Positions 9,390 to 17,834 of a DNA stretch of 43,720 nt are shown in pieces. Origin of the DNA: Methanosarcina sp. (GTDB lineage: Archaea; Halobacteriota; Methanosarcinia; Methanosarcinales; Methanosarcinaceae). Every line of letters begins with the position of its first letter. Positions within the stretch are counted from its first letter, which is position 1. The translations under genes were made by a program, and so were the position numbers. Location of the stretch: NCBI GenBank assembly GCA_003164755.1, contig PLUB01000053.1:1-43720 (forward strand). The letters run 5' to 3'. Below the pieces are notes generated by a model. It was not told the origin of the DNA. It saw nothing but the letters and a program-made list of their open reading frames with translations, and searched no databases.

Positions 9390-10349
9390 TTAATTTTGAC
9401 TAATTTCCATCCTGAGATCTCCCATCAGTGCAACCCTTTCGGCAAAAGCATTGTGCCTGTGGATGCTTTCTTCATTAGTCTGTTTGATAGTAATTACTGC
9501 ATTATCAGGGAGATTAGGAAAGTCTTTTACGATATTATCCGCCATAGTTCTTACGCAGTCTTCCACGAATTTCGGATTCATATGAGCAGTTTCCACAACG
9601 ACTTTTTCATCGGCACGTTTCAAGACCTCAAACACACTGGAACTCATGGAACGCTCAATAATATTGATAATACTTTCTAAAGAAACATCGAAGTCATGTG
9701 CAACCTTAATAGAGATAATACCCCTGCCACGTTGGTTGTGGGTAGCCATGGGAACCCTTTCCAAGAATTTTATAATCGTTTCCTTATCGACTCCCAATTC
9801 TGAAAGCTCATTTGCAGCTTTATCTATCATAATCTCCTGAGCACATGGACAAGCTGTCATTCCTACAACTTCTGCACCTATGAGCTTCTTTAAATTAAAG
9901 TAGCCATTACCTCCGTGTCCCTTTATAGCAGAAGCTTCAGCAAAGATATTTACAACTTCTTGGCACTTGATCCCTGTTGATGGAGAAGCACGCCTAATCA
10001 TATACTCGCTTCTCATACGGACTTCGGCCTGATTGGCATATTCATGCCTACCAAGCAAATTATACGCGATATCACTGCAAAGCTGCTCAATTTCGTATAT
10101 TGGTGTACTGAGCACCTTTTCAAGAACCTCGTCTACAGCTTCGAAGTTTCGTGAGAGGTTTGCTCCCTTCCGGTCGGAGGGTAGATCAACAAAAACGTCA
10201 AAAGTTGAAATCAGAACGATAGGACGTTTGTCTTTACGCTTTATCTCTACAAGCTTTTTCATATTTGTTACCCCAACACGGGTAAGGTTAATAGCTACAC
10301 TTGGTTTGCTGGCCTGGACGTCCGGGAGGTTGAAAGTGCAATGTTCCAT
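9390..10349 (-). CDS. mptA: GTP cyclohydrolase IV (methanopterin biosynthesis)
   Basis: This is MptA, the Fe(II)-dependent GTP cyclohydrolase of archaea. It converts GTP to 7,8-dihydroneopterin 2',3'-cyclic phosphate, the first pterin step toward tetrahydromethanopterin/sarcinapterin. It belongs to the FolE2/COG1469 group. Family marks are the N-terminus ([24 protein letters not shown]), the cysteine motif [18 protein letters not shown] and the terminal [13 protein letters not shown]. The protein is 319 residues from the chosen ATG at 10349. A TTG three codons upstream is also open, but GGAT in the leader fits the ATG. The gene is single, with no partner pterin genes in the window. No defects seen. 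Confidence 0.93.
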   Translation of the reverse strand: MEHCTFNLPDVQASKPSVAINLTRVGVTNMKKLVEIKRKDKRPIVLISTFDVFVDLPSDRKGANLSRNFEAVDEVLEKVLSTPIYEIEQLCSDIAYNLLGRHEYANQAEVRMRSEYMIRRASPSTGIKCQEVVNIFAEASAIKGHGGNGYFNLKKLIGAEVVGMTACPCAQEIMIDKAANELSELGVDKETIIKFLERVPMATHNQRGRGIISIKVAHDFDVSLESIINIIERSMSSSVFEVLKRADEKVVVETAHMNPKFVEDCVRTMADNIVKDFPNLPDNAVITIKQTNEESIHRHNAFAERVALMGDLRMEISQN

Positions 10350-10779
10350 GTTGACCAAATCCGCGAAAAAATGAGTTTTTAATTTGTAGAACGAATTATC
10401 GGCAGATACATAGTTTCATAACATATACTTGGAAAAATATAGGTGTTACTTAGTCAATTGGTTGATATCATTCCAATGAAATCTGAAGGTAATTCCTAGA
10501 CCTTTCTTGTCCAGTGTCCTGGAAAAGCCCAAGCCTATTGGCTACGAGCACTAAAAATAAAAACTTAATCTATATTCGAGAAATTGGTTATCAAATATCA
10601 ACCACTTCGGATGCATTACGAAATTTAATAACCATAAGGAGTTTTAACATGTAAAGCTTATGCTTACTATATTTTCTTCCAAATGTACAAGATGATAAAA
10701 ATCAAAATATTTCCCAAAATCCACTTTCGGAAGCTATTTTTAATTTAATTTTTAATAAGATATAAATATTTAAATATTT

Positions 10780-10884
10780 CCCGTGTACCGGCTTTGCACC
10801 TAAAGTAAGTTTTGCACCTAAAGTATTAATCTTGCATTTAAACTCGAGCTAAAATAGGACTTTAGGTGCAAAGCCCCGTGTACC
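10780..10884. mobile_element. MITE-like element with 17-bp inverted ends and 10-bp flanking direct repeats
   Basis: Perfect 17-base inverted repeats, GGCTTTGCACCTAAAGT (10790-10806) and ACTTTAGGTGCAAAGCC (10859-10875), bound an 86-base core. They are flanked by CCCGTGTACC at 10780-10789 and again at 10875-10884, overlapping the right arm by one base, like a 9-10 bp target duplication. Inside, TTTGCACCTAAAGTA is repeated directly (10793-10807 and 10811-10825), with a decayed third copy near 10831. It carries no ORF, so any mobility would be in trans. A regulatory hairpin is the alternative. The rest of 10350-11021 shows no gene. Confidence 0.65.
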
Positions 10885-10973
10885 CAACAATATGGACAAA
10901 TTTGGTTTACAAACCCTCATATTTAGGGGAAATTTACATAAAACAATAACTATAGACAACATCCAAAGAAAGA

Positions 10974-10983
10974 TTTTATATAC
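10974..10983 (+). promoter_or_regulatory. Candidate TATA box for the MC1 gene
   Basis: The string TTTTATATAC lies 48 bases before the GTG at 11022, with an expected transcript start near 11005. The short leader of about 20 bases carries the GAGGTGA ribosome-binding site. Confidence 0.5.
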
Positions 10984-11021
10984 TTTAAAACTTAATCAAT
11001 ATCTGCAATACAATTTGCGAG

Positions 11022-11315
11022 GTGACCTTTATATCCAACACAAGAAATTTTGTTTTACGAGATGAAGACGGCAACGAGCATGGAGTTTTCACTGGAAAAC
11101 AGCCTAGACAAGCTGCTTTGAAAGCTGCAAACAGGGGCACTGGGACCAAATCCAAACCTGAGACTATCCGACTCAGGGAACGAGGGACAAAGAAAGTACA
11201 CGTTTTTAAGGCATGGAAGGACCTTGTCGCAGCCCCAAAAAACAGGCCTAGTTGGATGCCGGAGAAAATAAGTAAGCCCTTTGTCAAGAAAGATAAAATA
11301 GACAAAATCGAGTAA
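11022..11315 (+). CDS. Chromosomal protein MC1
   Basis: MC1 is the small, abundant, monomeric DNA-bending protein of Methanosarcina chromatin. Residues from SNTRNFVLRDEDGNEHG through FTGKQPRQAALKAANRG to PSWMPEKISKPFVKK match the family almost throughout. The mature protein of relatives begins SNTRN, directly after the start Met. Here the codon before SNTRN is ATA (11031-11033), and the Shine-Dalgarno GAGGTGA is spaced for exactly that codon. The only standard in-frame start is the GTG at 11022, which overlaps the Shine-Dalgarno and adds MTFI. Either ATA is used, or the GTG, or a base is wrong. I give the GTG start with this caveat. A single-gene transcript is likely. Confidence 0.92.
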   Translation: MTFISNTRNFVLRDEDGNEHGVFTGKQPRQAALKAANRGTGTKSKPETIRLRERGTKKVHVFKAWKDLVAAPKNRPSWMPEKISKPFVKKDKIDKIE

Positions 11316-11499
11316 AATATAATTTCAATCACATACCCGCAAAATTGGGATTCTTTTCGTTTCTTTTAGATATCCACACAGGGATTAGCTTGGAAGTGTA
11401 TTTTAATCTCAATACCATCCAAGCTGACTTATTTAATTACTTTATTTGAGTTCTTATAGTATTATTTTTGTTTATTTACATAGCAGACTTGTATTTTTA

Positions 11500-11916
11500 T
11501 TCCAGTCGAAAATCTCACAAGTTGTTGTGGGTATGGAAACTTCTACGAACATCGGGAAAAAATTTCTTTCAGAAAATAAATCATCAATTATTTGATATCT
11601 ATATGCTTCGAAATTGATAAAAGGAATTATTGTGAGTTTGATACAAAAGGCACTGAGAATGATCAGGTACATATTTTAGTTGGTGCTGAACCAAAACACT
11701 TTCCTTCAAGAGGTATGAGATTATAAAAAGTATCGCAGAAAGAAAAATCTTAACAGAATACTTTGAGATTAATAAACAATCATGGGATTGTGAACTTCGG
11801 AGTGAGGGAGGGCACATTAAATTGTGGGTGATGGGAAATTTCCGATGCAATTTAAAAAATGTGTTTGAAATATGGAAAATCATGAAGAAAAAAAGCATAT
11901 AATGGAAATTTTATGA
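11500..11916 (+). pseudogene. IS200/IS605-type tnpA (Y1 transposase) fossil
   Basis: Pieces of an IS200-type transposase can be read across several frameshifts. An upstream part gives KLLWVWKLLRTSGK and EINHQL-like text. The next frame gives EFDTKGTENDQVHILVGAEP followed by KHFPSRGM, the family's DHVHLLV metal-binding region, here with Gln for the first His. A shift then gives EIIKSIAERKILTEYFEINK, QSWDCELRSEGGHIKL, and another shift gives VGDGKFPMQFKKCV (stop) NMENHEEKKHIMEIL. This matches the order and spacing of TnpA. At least three shifts and internal stops make it dead. The repeat copy at 11917-12026 begins immediately after it. Confidence 0.75.
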
Positions 11917-12026
11917 ATGTACACAGATTTATAATTTAATTCCCTATTTCCCACAACTATTCAGTGAAAGTTAAATTATTTTTAAGCTACTGCAATATTA
12001 AGAAGACGAATGGCATTTTTGTATAA
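11917..12026. repeat. Dispersed repeat family 1, copy B
   Basis: The segment contains gtacacagatttataattta, caactattcagtgaaagtta, aattatttttaagctactgc, aatattaagaagacgaatgg and catttttgtata. It directly follows the tnpA fossil, which hints that family 1 derives from the end of that element. Copy D at 16526-16654 is its close inverse. Confidence 0.75.
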
Positions 12027-12197
12027 GTCTTCAAAAAGTGAGATCTAAAAAATGAAAATATTTGATTCTGAACAATTCCTTTATATCCAGAGCTGGTAGG
12101 CAAACATACTCTTTGTTGTCAACTGGATGAAACACAGCAACTTTGATTAAGAACATTCAACGATAATTTTAAAAACAGTTTTTCTGATTCTTACATC

Positions 12198-13097
12198 ATG
12201 GAAATGAAGAGAGAGAATGTGCTCATTGAAGCCCTACCTTATATGCAGGAATTTTATGATTCAATAATAGTTATCAAGGTAGGTGGGAACGCAATGATCA
12301 GCGCCCAGATACTGGAGGATATAATTAAAGATATTCTACTACTACGCTATGTGGGAATCAAACCCGTCATAGTACATGGCGGTGGGCCTGAGATTACGGA
12401 AAAAATGGAGCGAATGGGAAAAAAGGCTGAATTTTACCAGGGGCTCCGTATTACAGATGATGAAACTATGGAAATTGCCAGGATGGTTCTCGTTGGAAAC
12501 ATCAATACCAAAATGGTATCCCTTATCGGAGTTTTAGGAGGAAAAGGTATTGGTCTTACGGGATATGACGGAAGAATGATCTTGGGTCATAAACAGGCTA
12601 CCAAGAAAGTAGTTGTGGAGGGTATTGAAACAGAAGTGGATATTGGCTGGGTAGGGGAGAGTGAAGTCATTAACCCTGACATTCTTTATATAGTACTTGA
12701 AAAAGGTTACATTCCGGTTATCTCGCCCATCGCTGTGGACGCTAAGGGCAATGCTCTGAATATTAATGCTGATACGGTAGCAAGCGATATTGCTGCAGCT
12801 CTGCATGCCAAAAAACTAATACTGATGACTGATGTTTCAGGCCTTCTGAGAAACCTAAAGGATCCCAGCAGTCGTATATCTCATGTAACTCTGGATGATA
12901 TAGATCTTCTTATCTCTGAGGGCATTATACATGGAGGCATGATTCCTAAAATTAAGGGCGCTGCAATGGCAGTAAAAAGCGGGGTTGAAAGAGCCCATAT
13001 CATTAATGGAAGCTTTTCTCACTCAATGCTTCTTGAACTCTTTACCAATTGTGGAATCGGAACCATGGTCTATGAGCCAGAGAAGCCTCATAAATAA
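12198..13097 (+). CDS. argB: Acetylglutamate kinase
   Basis: This is ArgB, which phosphorylates N-acetylglutamate in arginine biosynthesis. The 299-residue protein has the amino-acid-kinase fold: KVGGNAM near residue 27, VHGGGPEITEKM near residue 60, RITDDETMEIARMVLVGNIN for substrate binding, and NINADTVASDIAAALHAKKL near residue 190. An ATP-site GGMIPKIKGAAMAVKSG follows near the C-terminus. The arginine-sensing N-terminal helix is the short archaeal type. The first ATG is used; the ATG two codons later is equally possible because neither has a clear Shine-Dalgarno. No other arginine genes are nearby. One loop (SLIGVLGGKGIG) departs from the usual SLIGxxGGKG pattern but is in frame. Confidence 0.95.
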   Translation: MEMKRENVLIEALPYMQEFYDSIIVIKVGGNAMISAQILEDIIKDILLLRYVGIKPVIVHGGGPEITEKMERMGKKAEFYQGLRITDDETMEIARMVLVGNINTKMVSLIGVLGGKGIGLTGYDGRMILGHKQATKKVVVEGIETEVDIGWVGESEVINPDILYIVLEKGYIPVISPIAVDAKGNALNINADTVASDIAAALHAKKLILMTDVSGLLRNLKDPSSRISHVTLDDIDLLISEGIIHGGMIPKIKGAAMAVKSGVERAHIINGSFSHSMLLELFTNCGIGTMVYEPEKPHK

Positions 13098-13364
13098 TTA
13101 TATATGAATCAGAATTTCTGATGGATTATTAATTAAGAAAAATTTGATAGTGAAGGTTCATGAATCTACTCATCAGACCAATTAGTTATATTAGAACTAC
13201 CATAAATACCTAAATTATTTACACCGCTTTTGTTTATTATTACTTGAAGATTAAATAATAGTTATTCAGTAAAATAATAAACATATATTTATTCTGTGAC
13301 TTTGCAAGATGGCAAGTAGAATATATCATTCAATATCTCTCTGAGTTACGAATATCTGTTTTAT

Positions 13365-13762
13365 CGTATGTAACTGGTGACGGTATGGTGACGGTTTCTG
13401 ATAACAAAACCATTGGATTGATTTCACTTTTATCTTCAGGTGATAAATATATCTCTAACTATTTTCGCAGACACGTAAATTCAGATGTAGGTATCCAAAT
13501 CTGATACTCTTAAATATAACCAAAAGATTAGGACACTGATAGACTCAAGTTATGGTTCTTATCCGATGGTAATATGAGAAGTGTGCGAGTCCCTAAAAAT
13601 AGATCATAGAACCACTAAAGTTGTTTCCGTGGGTTTCATGGGCTAAAGGATTTTGGTGACAGTGGTGCGTATGGCAGCAGATGTGGTAGAGATCATTACA
13701 TAGAAATGACGGTTGCCATGGGTTTGTTGGCCGCAGTGATTTATTTGATAATTTTTCGCTAA
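13365..13762 (+). pseudogene. Remnant of a surface protein, possibly YVTN-propeller type with C-terminal membrane anchor
   Basis: The 5' part reads YVTGDGMVTVSDNKTIGLIS, similar in pattern to YVTN beta-propeller repeats of Methanosarcina surface proteins (YVTNxGxxTVSVIDTxTNxVIxTI). The 3' part, after stops and frameshifts, ends in IEMTVAMGLLAAVIYLIIFR then a stop, a typical C-terminal membrane anchor. Whether the two belong to one gene cannot be told. Both matches are short, so confidence is low. Confidence 0.35.
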
Positions 13763-14068
13763 TTATAGCTTTTTATACGAATTAATCGATTTAATGTAGT
13801 ATTATTTGGCATTTTTACTGAATAAGTCGAATTAATATTGGGATTTATGTGTCAATTTATATCTAAGATTGGTATTTATTTGAAAATTAATTTTAACGAA
13901 AAAGGTGAATGCATACTGTTTTAGAGAATCAAAAAATTTATTTAAGATTTAAATCAAAAAAAACCAATTTAATAGCAAGAATTTTTGCCTGACTATTAAC
14001 TCTTCAAAAGCTAAAGTGGTTTCCAGAGAGTTGACTCCCTGGTAAAATCTATTTTATTTTGGCTAACT

Positions 14069-14375
14069 TTATTCTTCTGCAAAAGTTGCATGCAGCATAT
14101 CTTCTTCCTTTGACAAGTTTGAAGCAATGAGTTCGAATTTTGTTTGTTTTATAGCTTCTACTACCTTATCTTCAACCGCGTCGGTGTCATCAGAAACAAT
14201 GCTGAAATGCCTTTAGTAACTTTGCTACGAATCGATTTTATGAAATCTTCATCAATTCTAATATTGGTCATGGAACCGGTAAGTGCACCTATTGCAACCC
14301 CAGCGACCAAGCCCAATAAAGGAATAAAAAATACGACTAACCGGATTACAATAGCTGAATTTAGATATTATATAT
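14069..14375 (-). pseudogene. DUF1269-type membrane protein, frameshifted and N-terminally truncated
   Basis: On the minus strand one frame gives VVFFIPLLGLVAGVAIGALT, GSMTNIRIDEDFIKSIRSK, VTKGISALF. After a frameshift near 14205 a second frame gives SDDTDAVEDKVVEAIKQTKF, ELIASNLSKEEDMLHATFAE and a stop at 14069-14071. The order membrane segment, GAxxGAL, ID(D/E)xFIK, G(T/I)SALF, EL, LSxEEE is that of DUF1269-type proteins. The N-terminal half is missing upstream. A single frameshift in otherwise readable text suggests fairly recent loss. Confidence 0.65.
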
Positions 14376-14418
14376 CTGATGGATTTATGATTTAATTTAT
14401 TGTGTCAATTAGAGCAGA

Positions 14419-14547
14419 ATCCCACTTTCCACAGATGAAACAAGATGCCATATATTTTTTTAATATGGAAGTGGCTTAAGAACTAATTCAAATTTCAATA
14501 ATAATAGTGATCTAATAAGCAACCAAATTATGCATCTGTATAGCATC
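14419..14547. repeat. Dispersed repeat family 1, copy C (inverted)
   Basis: The segment contains atcccactttccacagatga, aagatgccatata, tttaatatggaagtggctta, aatttcaataataatagtga and tctaataagcaaccaaatta. Copy D shares the leading atcccactttcc. It is more diverged than copies A, B and D. Confidence 0.6.
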
Positions 14548-14698
14548 CGCAGGATGTCGGCAAAATTACTACAAAAGCTAGATGTTCTAACACTTTTCTA
14601 GAGCCATACAAAAAATAATCTGAAAAATAAGTAAAAGACCAGAAAAATATAAGGAAGGGAAAAGCCAAATAAAAAATGTAAAAATAAAGTGCAAAATT

Positions 14699-14887
14699 TT
14701 AGTTTGCAAGAATAAGGGCTTCTCCGCGTGATATATTAACTTCTTTTATTGAACCTTCGAGGGTCATTTTATCCCCAAGAATCCCCGTAAGCTGGATCGA
14801 GTTTCCTTCAACCAGGATTTTCGCCACGGAATCCATAACTTTTTCGCGCCTGTTTCCTCGAAGCAGGATAACATTAAGTTCACACAT
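14699..14887 (-). CDS. CooT-like nickel-binding protein
   Basis: This 62-residue protein starts MCE and has the CooT pattern: MCELNVILL, then V(A)KILVEGNSIQLTGILGD, then LEGSIKEVNISRGEALIL. In characterised CooT the second residue, Cys2, binds Ni(II), and the dimer helps load nickel into CO dehydrogenase. Cys2 is present here. GGGAG lies shortly before the ATG. No CODH genes are in the window, and the gene is single with its own TATA-like box. A nickel chaperone role, for example for CO dehydrogenase/acetyl-CoA synthase, is inferred from the family only. Confidence 0.75.
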   Translation of the reverse strand: MCELNVILLRGNRREKVMDSVAKILVEGNSIQLTGILGDKMTLEGSIKEVNISRGEALILAN

Positions 14888-14963
14888 CTTTAATTTCTCC
14901 CATGAGTCATTTTTAGTTTATTTAAGCCATTAATTTGATCCAATTTAGACGATATCTATTAAT

Positions 14964-14974
14964 CAATATATAAA
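14964..14974 (-). promoter_or_regulatory. Candidate TATA box for the CooT-like gene
   Basis: On the minus strand TTTATATATTG lies about 80 bases before the ATG, giving a predicted leader of about 55 bases. Confidence 0.4.
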
Positions 14975-15158
14975 GAATTTCGTTATATTAATCTTGTGTC
15001 ATGTCTATAGAGTAAGTAGTAATTTACAAAAAATATTATGAAAATTCTGATAAACTCCTATTCATTTGAGCAATGGAGCGTTAAAATCTCTTAATAATAA
15101 TTTATATTGATGAAAATTTCTACTGATGTTGCTCTTAAAGAAAAATACAAACTAATTT

Positions 15159-15215
15159 AGTTTATAATGCCTACATAAGCAATTTATGGAAATCTGAAGT
15201 TCATCGAGGTATCGA
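15159..15215. repeat. Dispersed repeat family 3, copy 3
   Basis: The segment reads tagtttataatgcctacata, agcaatttatggaaatctga, agttcatcgaggtatcg. It is diverged but keeps the order of copy 1. Confidence 0.4.
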
Positions 15216-15289
15216 AAAAGCAAGACTCCTAATTACAAAAAAATCTTATTAAAAAGTGGAAATATTGTTCTGATCCACGGGAGTTTTAG

Positions 15290-15684
15290 TATCCCAAAAT
15301 TATTGCTATTTTTGAGAGCAGATCCAATAAAAAATACCTCCAGTACGCAGGAGTTGATGCAATTGTCTCTTCCAAAGCGTTGTTTGGACAGCTTATCAAA
15401 AAAAAGGCGACTCAAATTTATGTACTCGAAGTCACATGGACAACCTAAACTTTTGACTGGACCCATATATTTGAGTCCCCTATCTACTGAAAAGCCCTAA
15501 TGTAAGAAAGACAATTAAAGAAATTTCTAGACAGAAGCAATTGACATGTGCAAAAATTATAGAAAATATGGAAAAATTGGTACATCTCCTTCAATCCAAA
15601 AAAAAATGTGATCGTGGAAAACTCATTTTTCTGGCTTCAGGAACTTCAGAGCAGCTTTCAAAAATAAAGAAAGTGATACATTGA
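15290..15684 (+). pseudogene. Decayed TrkA-type RCK domain protein
   Basis: One frame reads YPKIIAIFESRSNKKYLQYA, GVDAIVSSKALFGQLIKKKA and soon stops. This matches the second half of an RCK N domain (NPxIxIIAR, KxxxAGADxVxSP, G). The last piece, after a gap and frameshifts, reads GKLIFLASGTSEQLSKIKKV then IH and a stop at 15682-15684, the end of a TrkA_C domain. The Rossmann N-terminus is gone. The intact trkA-type gene starts 118 bases downstream, so this could be a dead paralogue or the remains of a channel-RCK gene. Confidence 0.75.
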
Positions 15685-15802
15685 TCCGATAGTTTGATAT
15701 ACATTTCAAATTTATCTATATCCACAAAGATAGCATTAAGTTTACAGAACAAATCAAATATTAAGCCTTAGAACATGAATTCTGAGGATTGGGGGGTCAA
15801 AA

Positions 15803-16480
15803 ATGGAAACTAAAGGGCATTTTGTCTTACTCGGGTACGGGGATGTTGGAAAAAGCATCGTAAAAGTACTTTCTGGAGGACCTTTTCGTTTCGTAGTTGT
15901 AGACTCCGATAAAAAAGTTTTTGATAATGTTGACTTTGAGTATTTAATCGGCGATGCATCAGATGAAGAGATACTGATTGAAACCGGAGTAAAGACTGCT
16001 TCTTTCGTTTTAGTGGTTCTTAATGACGATACGAATGTTATTTTTGCAACCCTCATTTCGAGGGGTCTGAATCCGGAAGTTACCATCGTGGCAAGAGCAA
16101 ATTCAGTTAAATCCATAGACAAGATCTACAAAGCAGGAGCGGACTATGTCGGTTCTCTTTCCATAGTAGCCGGCCAGATGATTGCCAAAATGACTGCAAA
16201 TTGCATGGGAAAAAGCTGTCGAATCGACGAGGATATAATGCTTTACGAAGGTATAGAAATTGAAAAGCATCGAGTTGAAAAGGGTTCTTTCCTTGAGAAT
16301 AAATTAATAGAAGACCTTGATCTCGAAAGAAAGATCGGATGCACTATTATAGGCATTGGAAAGGGAAAACTTGTTATAACTACCATTACAAGGCAAACAG
16401 CAATTAAGGCCGGAGATGTGATCGCAGTTGTGGGAAGCAATAAGCAGATTTCAGAGTTTAAGGAAAGGTACCTTGAATAA
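15803..16480 (+). CDS. TrkA-type RCK regulatory protein for K+ transport
   Basis: This 225-residue protein has an RCK/TrkA_N domain, with the nucleotide-binding loop GYGDVGKS at residues 11-18 and an acidic strand end VVVDSD. A TrkA_C domain covers about residues 145-225 (GSFLENKLIEDLDL, then AIKAGDVIAVVGSNKQISEF). There is no membrane segment, so it is the cytosolic gating subunit of a K+ channel or Trk/Ktr transporter. GGGGGGTC lies just upstream of the ATG and decides the start. No transporter gene is adjacent; the partner must be elsewhere. TrkA_C domains can bind c-di-AMP in other organisms, and a diadenylate cyclase gene is in this window, but a link is speculation. Confidence 0.9.
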   Translation: METKGHFVLLGYGDVGKSIVKVLSGGPFRFVVVDSDKKVFDNVDFEYLIGDASDEEILIETGVKTASFVLVVLNDDTNVIFATLISRGLNPEVTIVARANSVKSIDKIYKAGADYVGSLSIVAGQMIAKMTANCMGKSCRIDEDIMLYEGIEIEKHRVEKGSFLENKLIEDLDLERKIGCTIIGIGKGKLVITTITRQTAIKAGDVIAVVGSNKQISEFKERYLE

Positions 16481-16525
16481 AAGTCTGCTTTATATAATAC
16501 TTATTTTAGTTTTGAGGAAGGAATC

Positions 16526-16654
16526 TATCCCACTTTCCGTATATGTATACAAAAATGCCATTCGTCTTTTTAATATTACAGTAGCTTAAAAATTAATTTA
16601 ACTTTCACTGAATAATAGTGGCCAAATAAGCAAACAAATTGTAAATCTGTGTAC
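16526..16654. repeat. Dispersed repeat family 1, copy D (inverted)
   Basis: The segment contains atcccactttccgtatatgt, atacaaaaatgccattcgtc, taatattacagtagcttaaa, aattaatttaactttcactg, aataatagtggccaaataag and caaacaaattgtaaatctgt. It is nearly the exact reverse complement of copy B and fills the spacer before the KaiC1 gene. Confidence 0.75.
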
Positions 16655-16686
16655 GTTGGCGGAATTTTTGATCTATTACTCAAAAC

Positions 16687-16697
16687 AAATATAAATA
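16687..16697 (+). promoter_or_regulatory. Candidate TATA box for KaiC1
   Basis: The string AAATATAAATA lies about 40 bases before the ATG at 16728, allowing a short leader. It lies about 35 bases after the end of repeat copy D. Confidence 0.4.
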
Positions 16698-16727
16698 CAG
16701 AAATTTTCGAGCTTGAGATGTGACAAT

Positions 16728-17438
16728 ATGGAGAGTTTGTCTACAGGAATTGAAGGATTGGATGTGTTAATGGATGGAGGATATCCAAAAGGAAAGGGGA
16801 TTCTTATAACGGGTCCTCCAGGTGCTGGGAAAACTATTCTTGGACTTCACTTTCTGCACAGGAGCTGCCAGGAAGGCAGGAAATGTATATTGATTTTGAC
16901 GAGGGAACTCACTGAAGACATCCTCAGCCAGTCCCGAAGCATCAAACTTGACCTCGAACCTTTTTTAAAGAGTGGACTACTTAGTATAAGAAATGTCTTT
17001 GAGGACAAAATGAACAAAATTAAATTCGTTACCAAGTTCGGTAAAGGACTCTGCTCTGTGGATGCAGACATAATAGAGTATCTTAGCGCAATGTCTTTGG
17101 AAGTTGATGTTGTGGTTATTGATACCATTGGGGTCCTGGCTATAAATTACGATATAAAAGAGTTTGCCGATGAATTTAGCTCGATAAGCATAATTCTCCT
17201 GAAAAACGAATGCACAAGCCTCTTTATTATGGACGAGGACTCTTATAACCTGACCCACCGACTTGCCGGCTATATGGCTTTTGGGCTAATACGGCTTATG
17301 TCGCAGGAAAACTTTAGCTATGGAAAGACAAAACAGTATATATATATCGAAAAAATGAGGGAGAAGACTGTTCCAGTTAAATACTCTCTGTTTGATATCA
17401 CACCTGAAGGAATGAGAATTATTATAAGCATGAAGTAA
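16728..17438 (+). CDS. KaiC-like RecA-superfamily ATPase (KaiC1 of this window)
   Basis: This is a single-domain KaiC/RAD55-type ATPase of 236 residues. It starts MESLSTGIEGLDVLMDGGYP, the usual KaiC opening. The Walker A motif is GPPGAGKT at residues 29-36 and a Walker B-like strand VDVVVIDTIG lies near residue 130. A Ser/Thr-rich tail typical of circadian KaiC is absent. The ATG at 16728 is preferred over an in-frame TTG five codons upstream because GAGATGTGA precedes it. It is a close paralogue of the gene at 18685-19404 and points toward the response regulator gene at 17835-18692. Archaeal relatives are thought to act in signal transduction with REC or kinase proteins; no substrate can be named. 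Confidence 0.85.
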   Translation: MESLSTGIEGLDVLMDGGYPKGKGILITGPPGAGKTILGLHFLHRSCQEGRKCILILTRELTEDILSQSRSIKLDLEPFLKSGLLSIRNVFEDKMNKIKFVTKFGKGLCSVDADIIEYLSAMSLEVDVVVIDTIGVLAINYDIKEFADEFSSISIILLKNECTSLFIMDEDSYNLTHRLAGYMAFGLIRLMSQENFSYGKTKQYIYIEKMREKTVPVKYSLFDITPEGMRIIISMK

Positions 17439-17834
17439 ACAACTGACCTACCTTTTTTGAACCATTTTACTTGAACTGAAGATTTATAGAATTTGCCACT
17501 TTTAAGTCAAAATAGTTTCAATTCTATGAGAAGGGAACTTCAAATCTCAAAAAAAATGGAAACAAAACTGGACAAATATAAGGTAAAACAAATGGAAAAA
17601 AGATCCCATTCCATTTATCCTTGGTTAAAATAATACTCTCACCTGAAAATTGTCGATTTCATAGCTGAAATCAGCTTCAAATTTGGTCCATATCAATTGA
17701 AATAAATAATTTGTTCCACCCATTGCTTGCAAACTTTAATAATTGTTGTGAAAATTTTGCAATTTATCAAAAGGTTTCACCCAACCCAAGCTAGTGAATA
17801 TCATTCAACCTAATAAGAAAGCTAAGTGAGAATA
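17439..17834. terminator. Convergent spacer with two small hairpins
   Basis: Two inverted repeats lie between the converging KaiC1 and response regulator genes: AATGGAA/TTCCATT (17591-17597 and 17609-17615) and GATTTCA/TGAAATC (17655-17661 and 17666-17672, 4-base loop). They may mark transcript ends, but neither is followed by a clean T run. No gene is seen. Confidence 0.35.

Noticed and set aside
10780..10884. CRISPR-like reading of the TTTGCACCTAAAGTA repeats
   Set aside because: Only two good copies with a 3-base spacer; no array and no cas genes.
11472..11898. Two minus-strand ORFs of 66 and 99 codons
   Set aside because: They are shadows of the plus-strand tnpA fossil.
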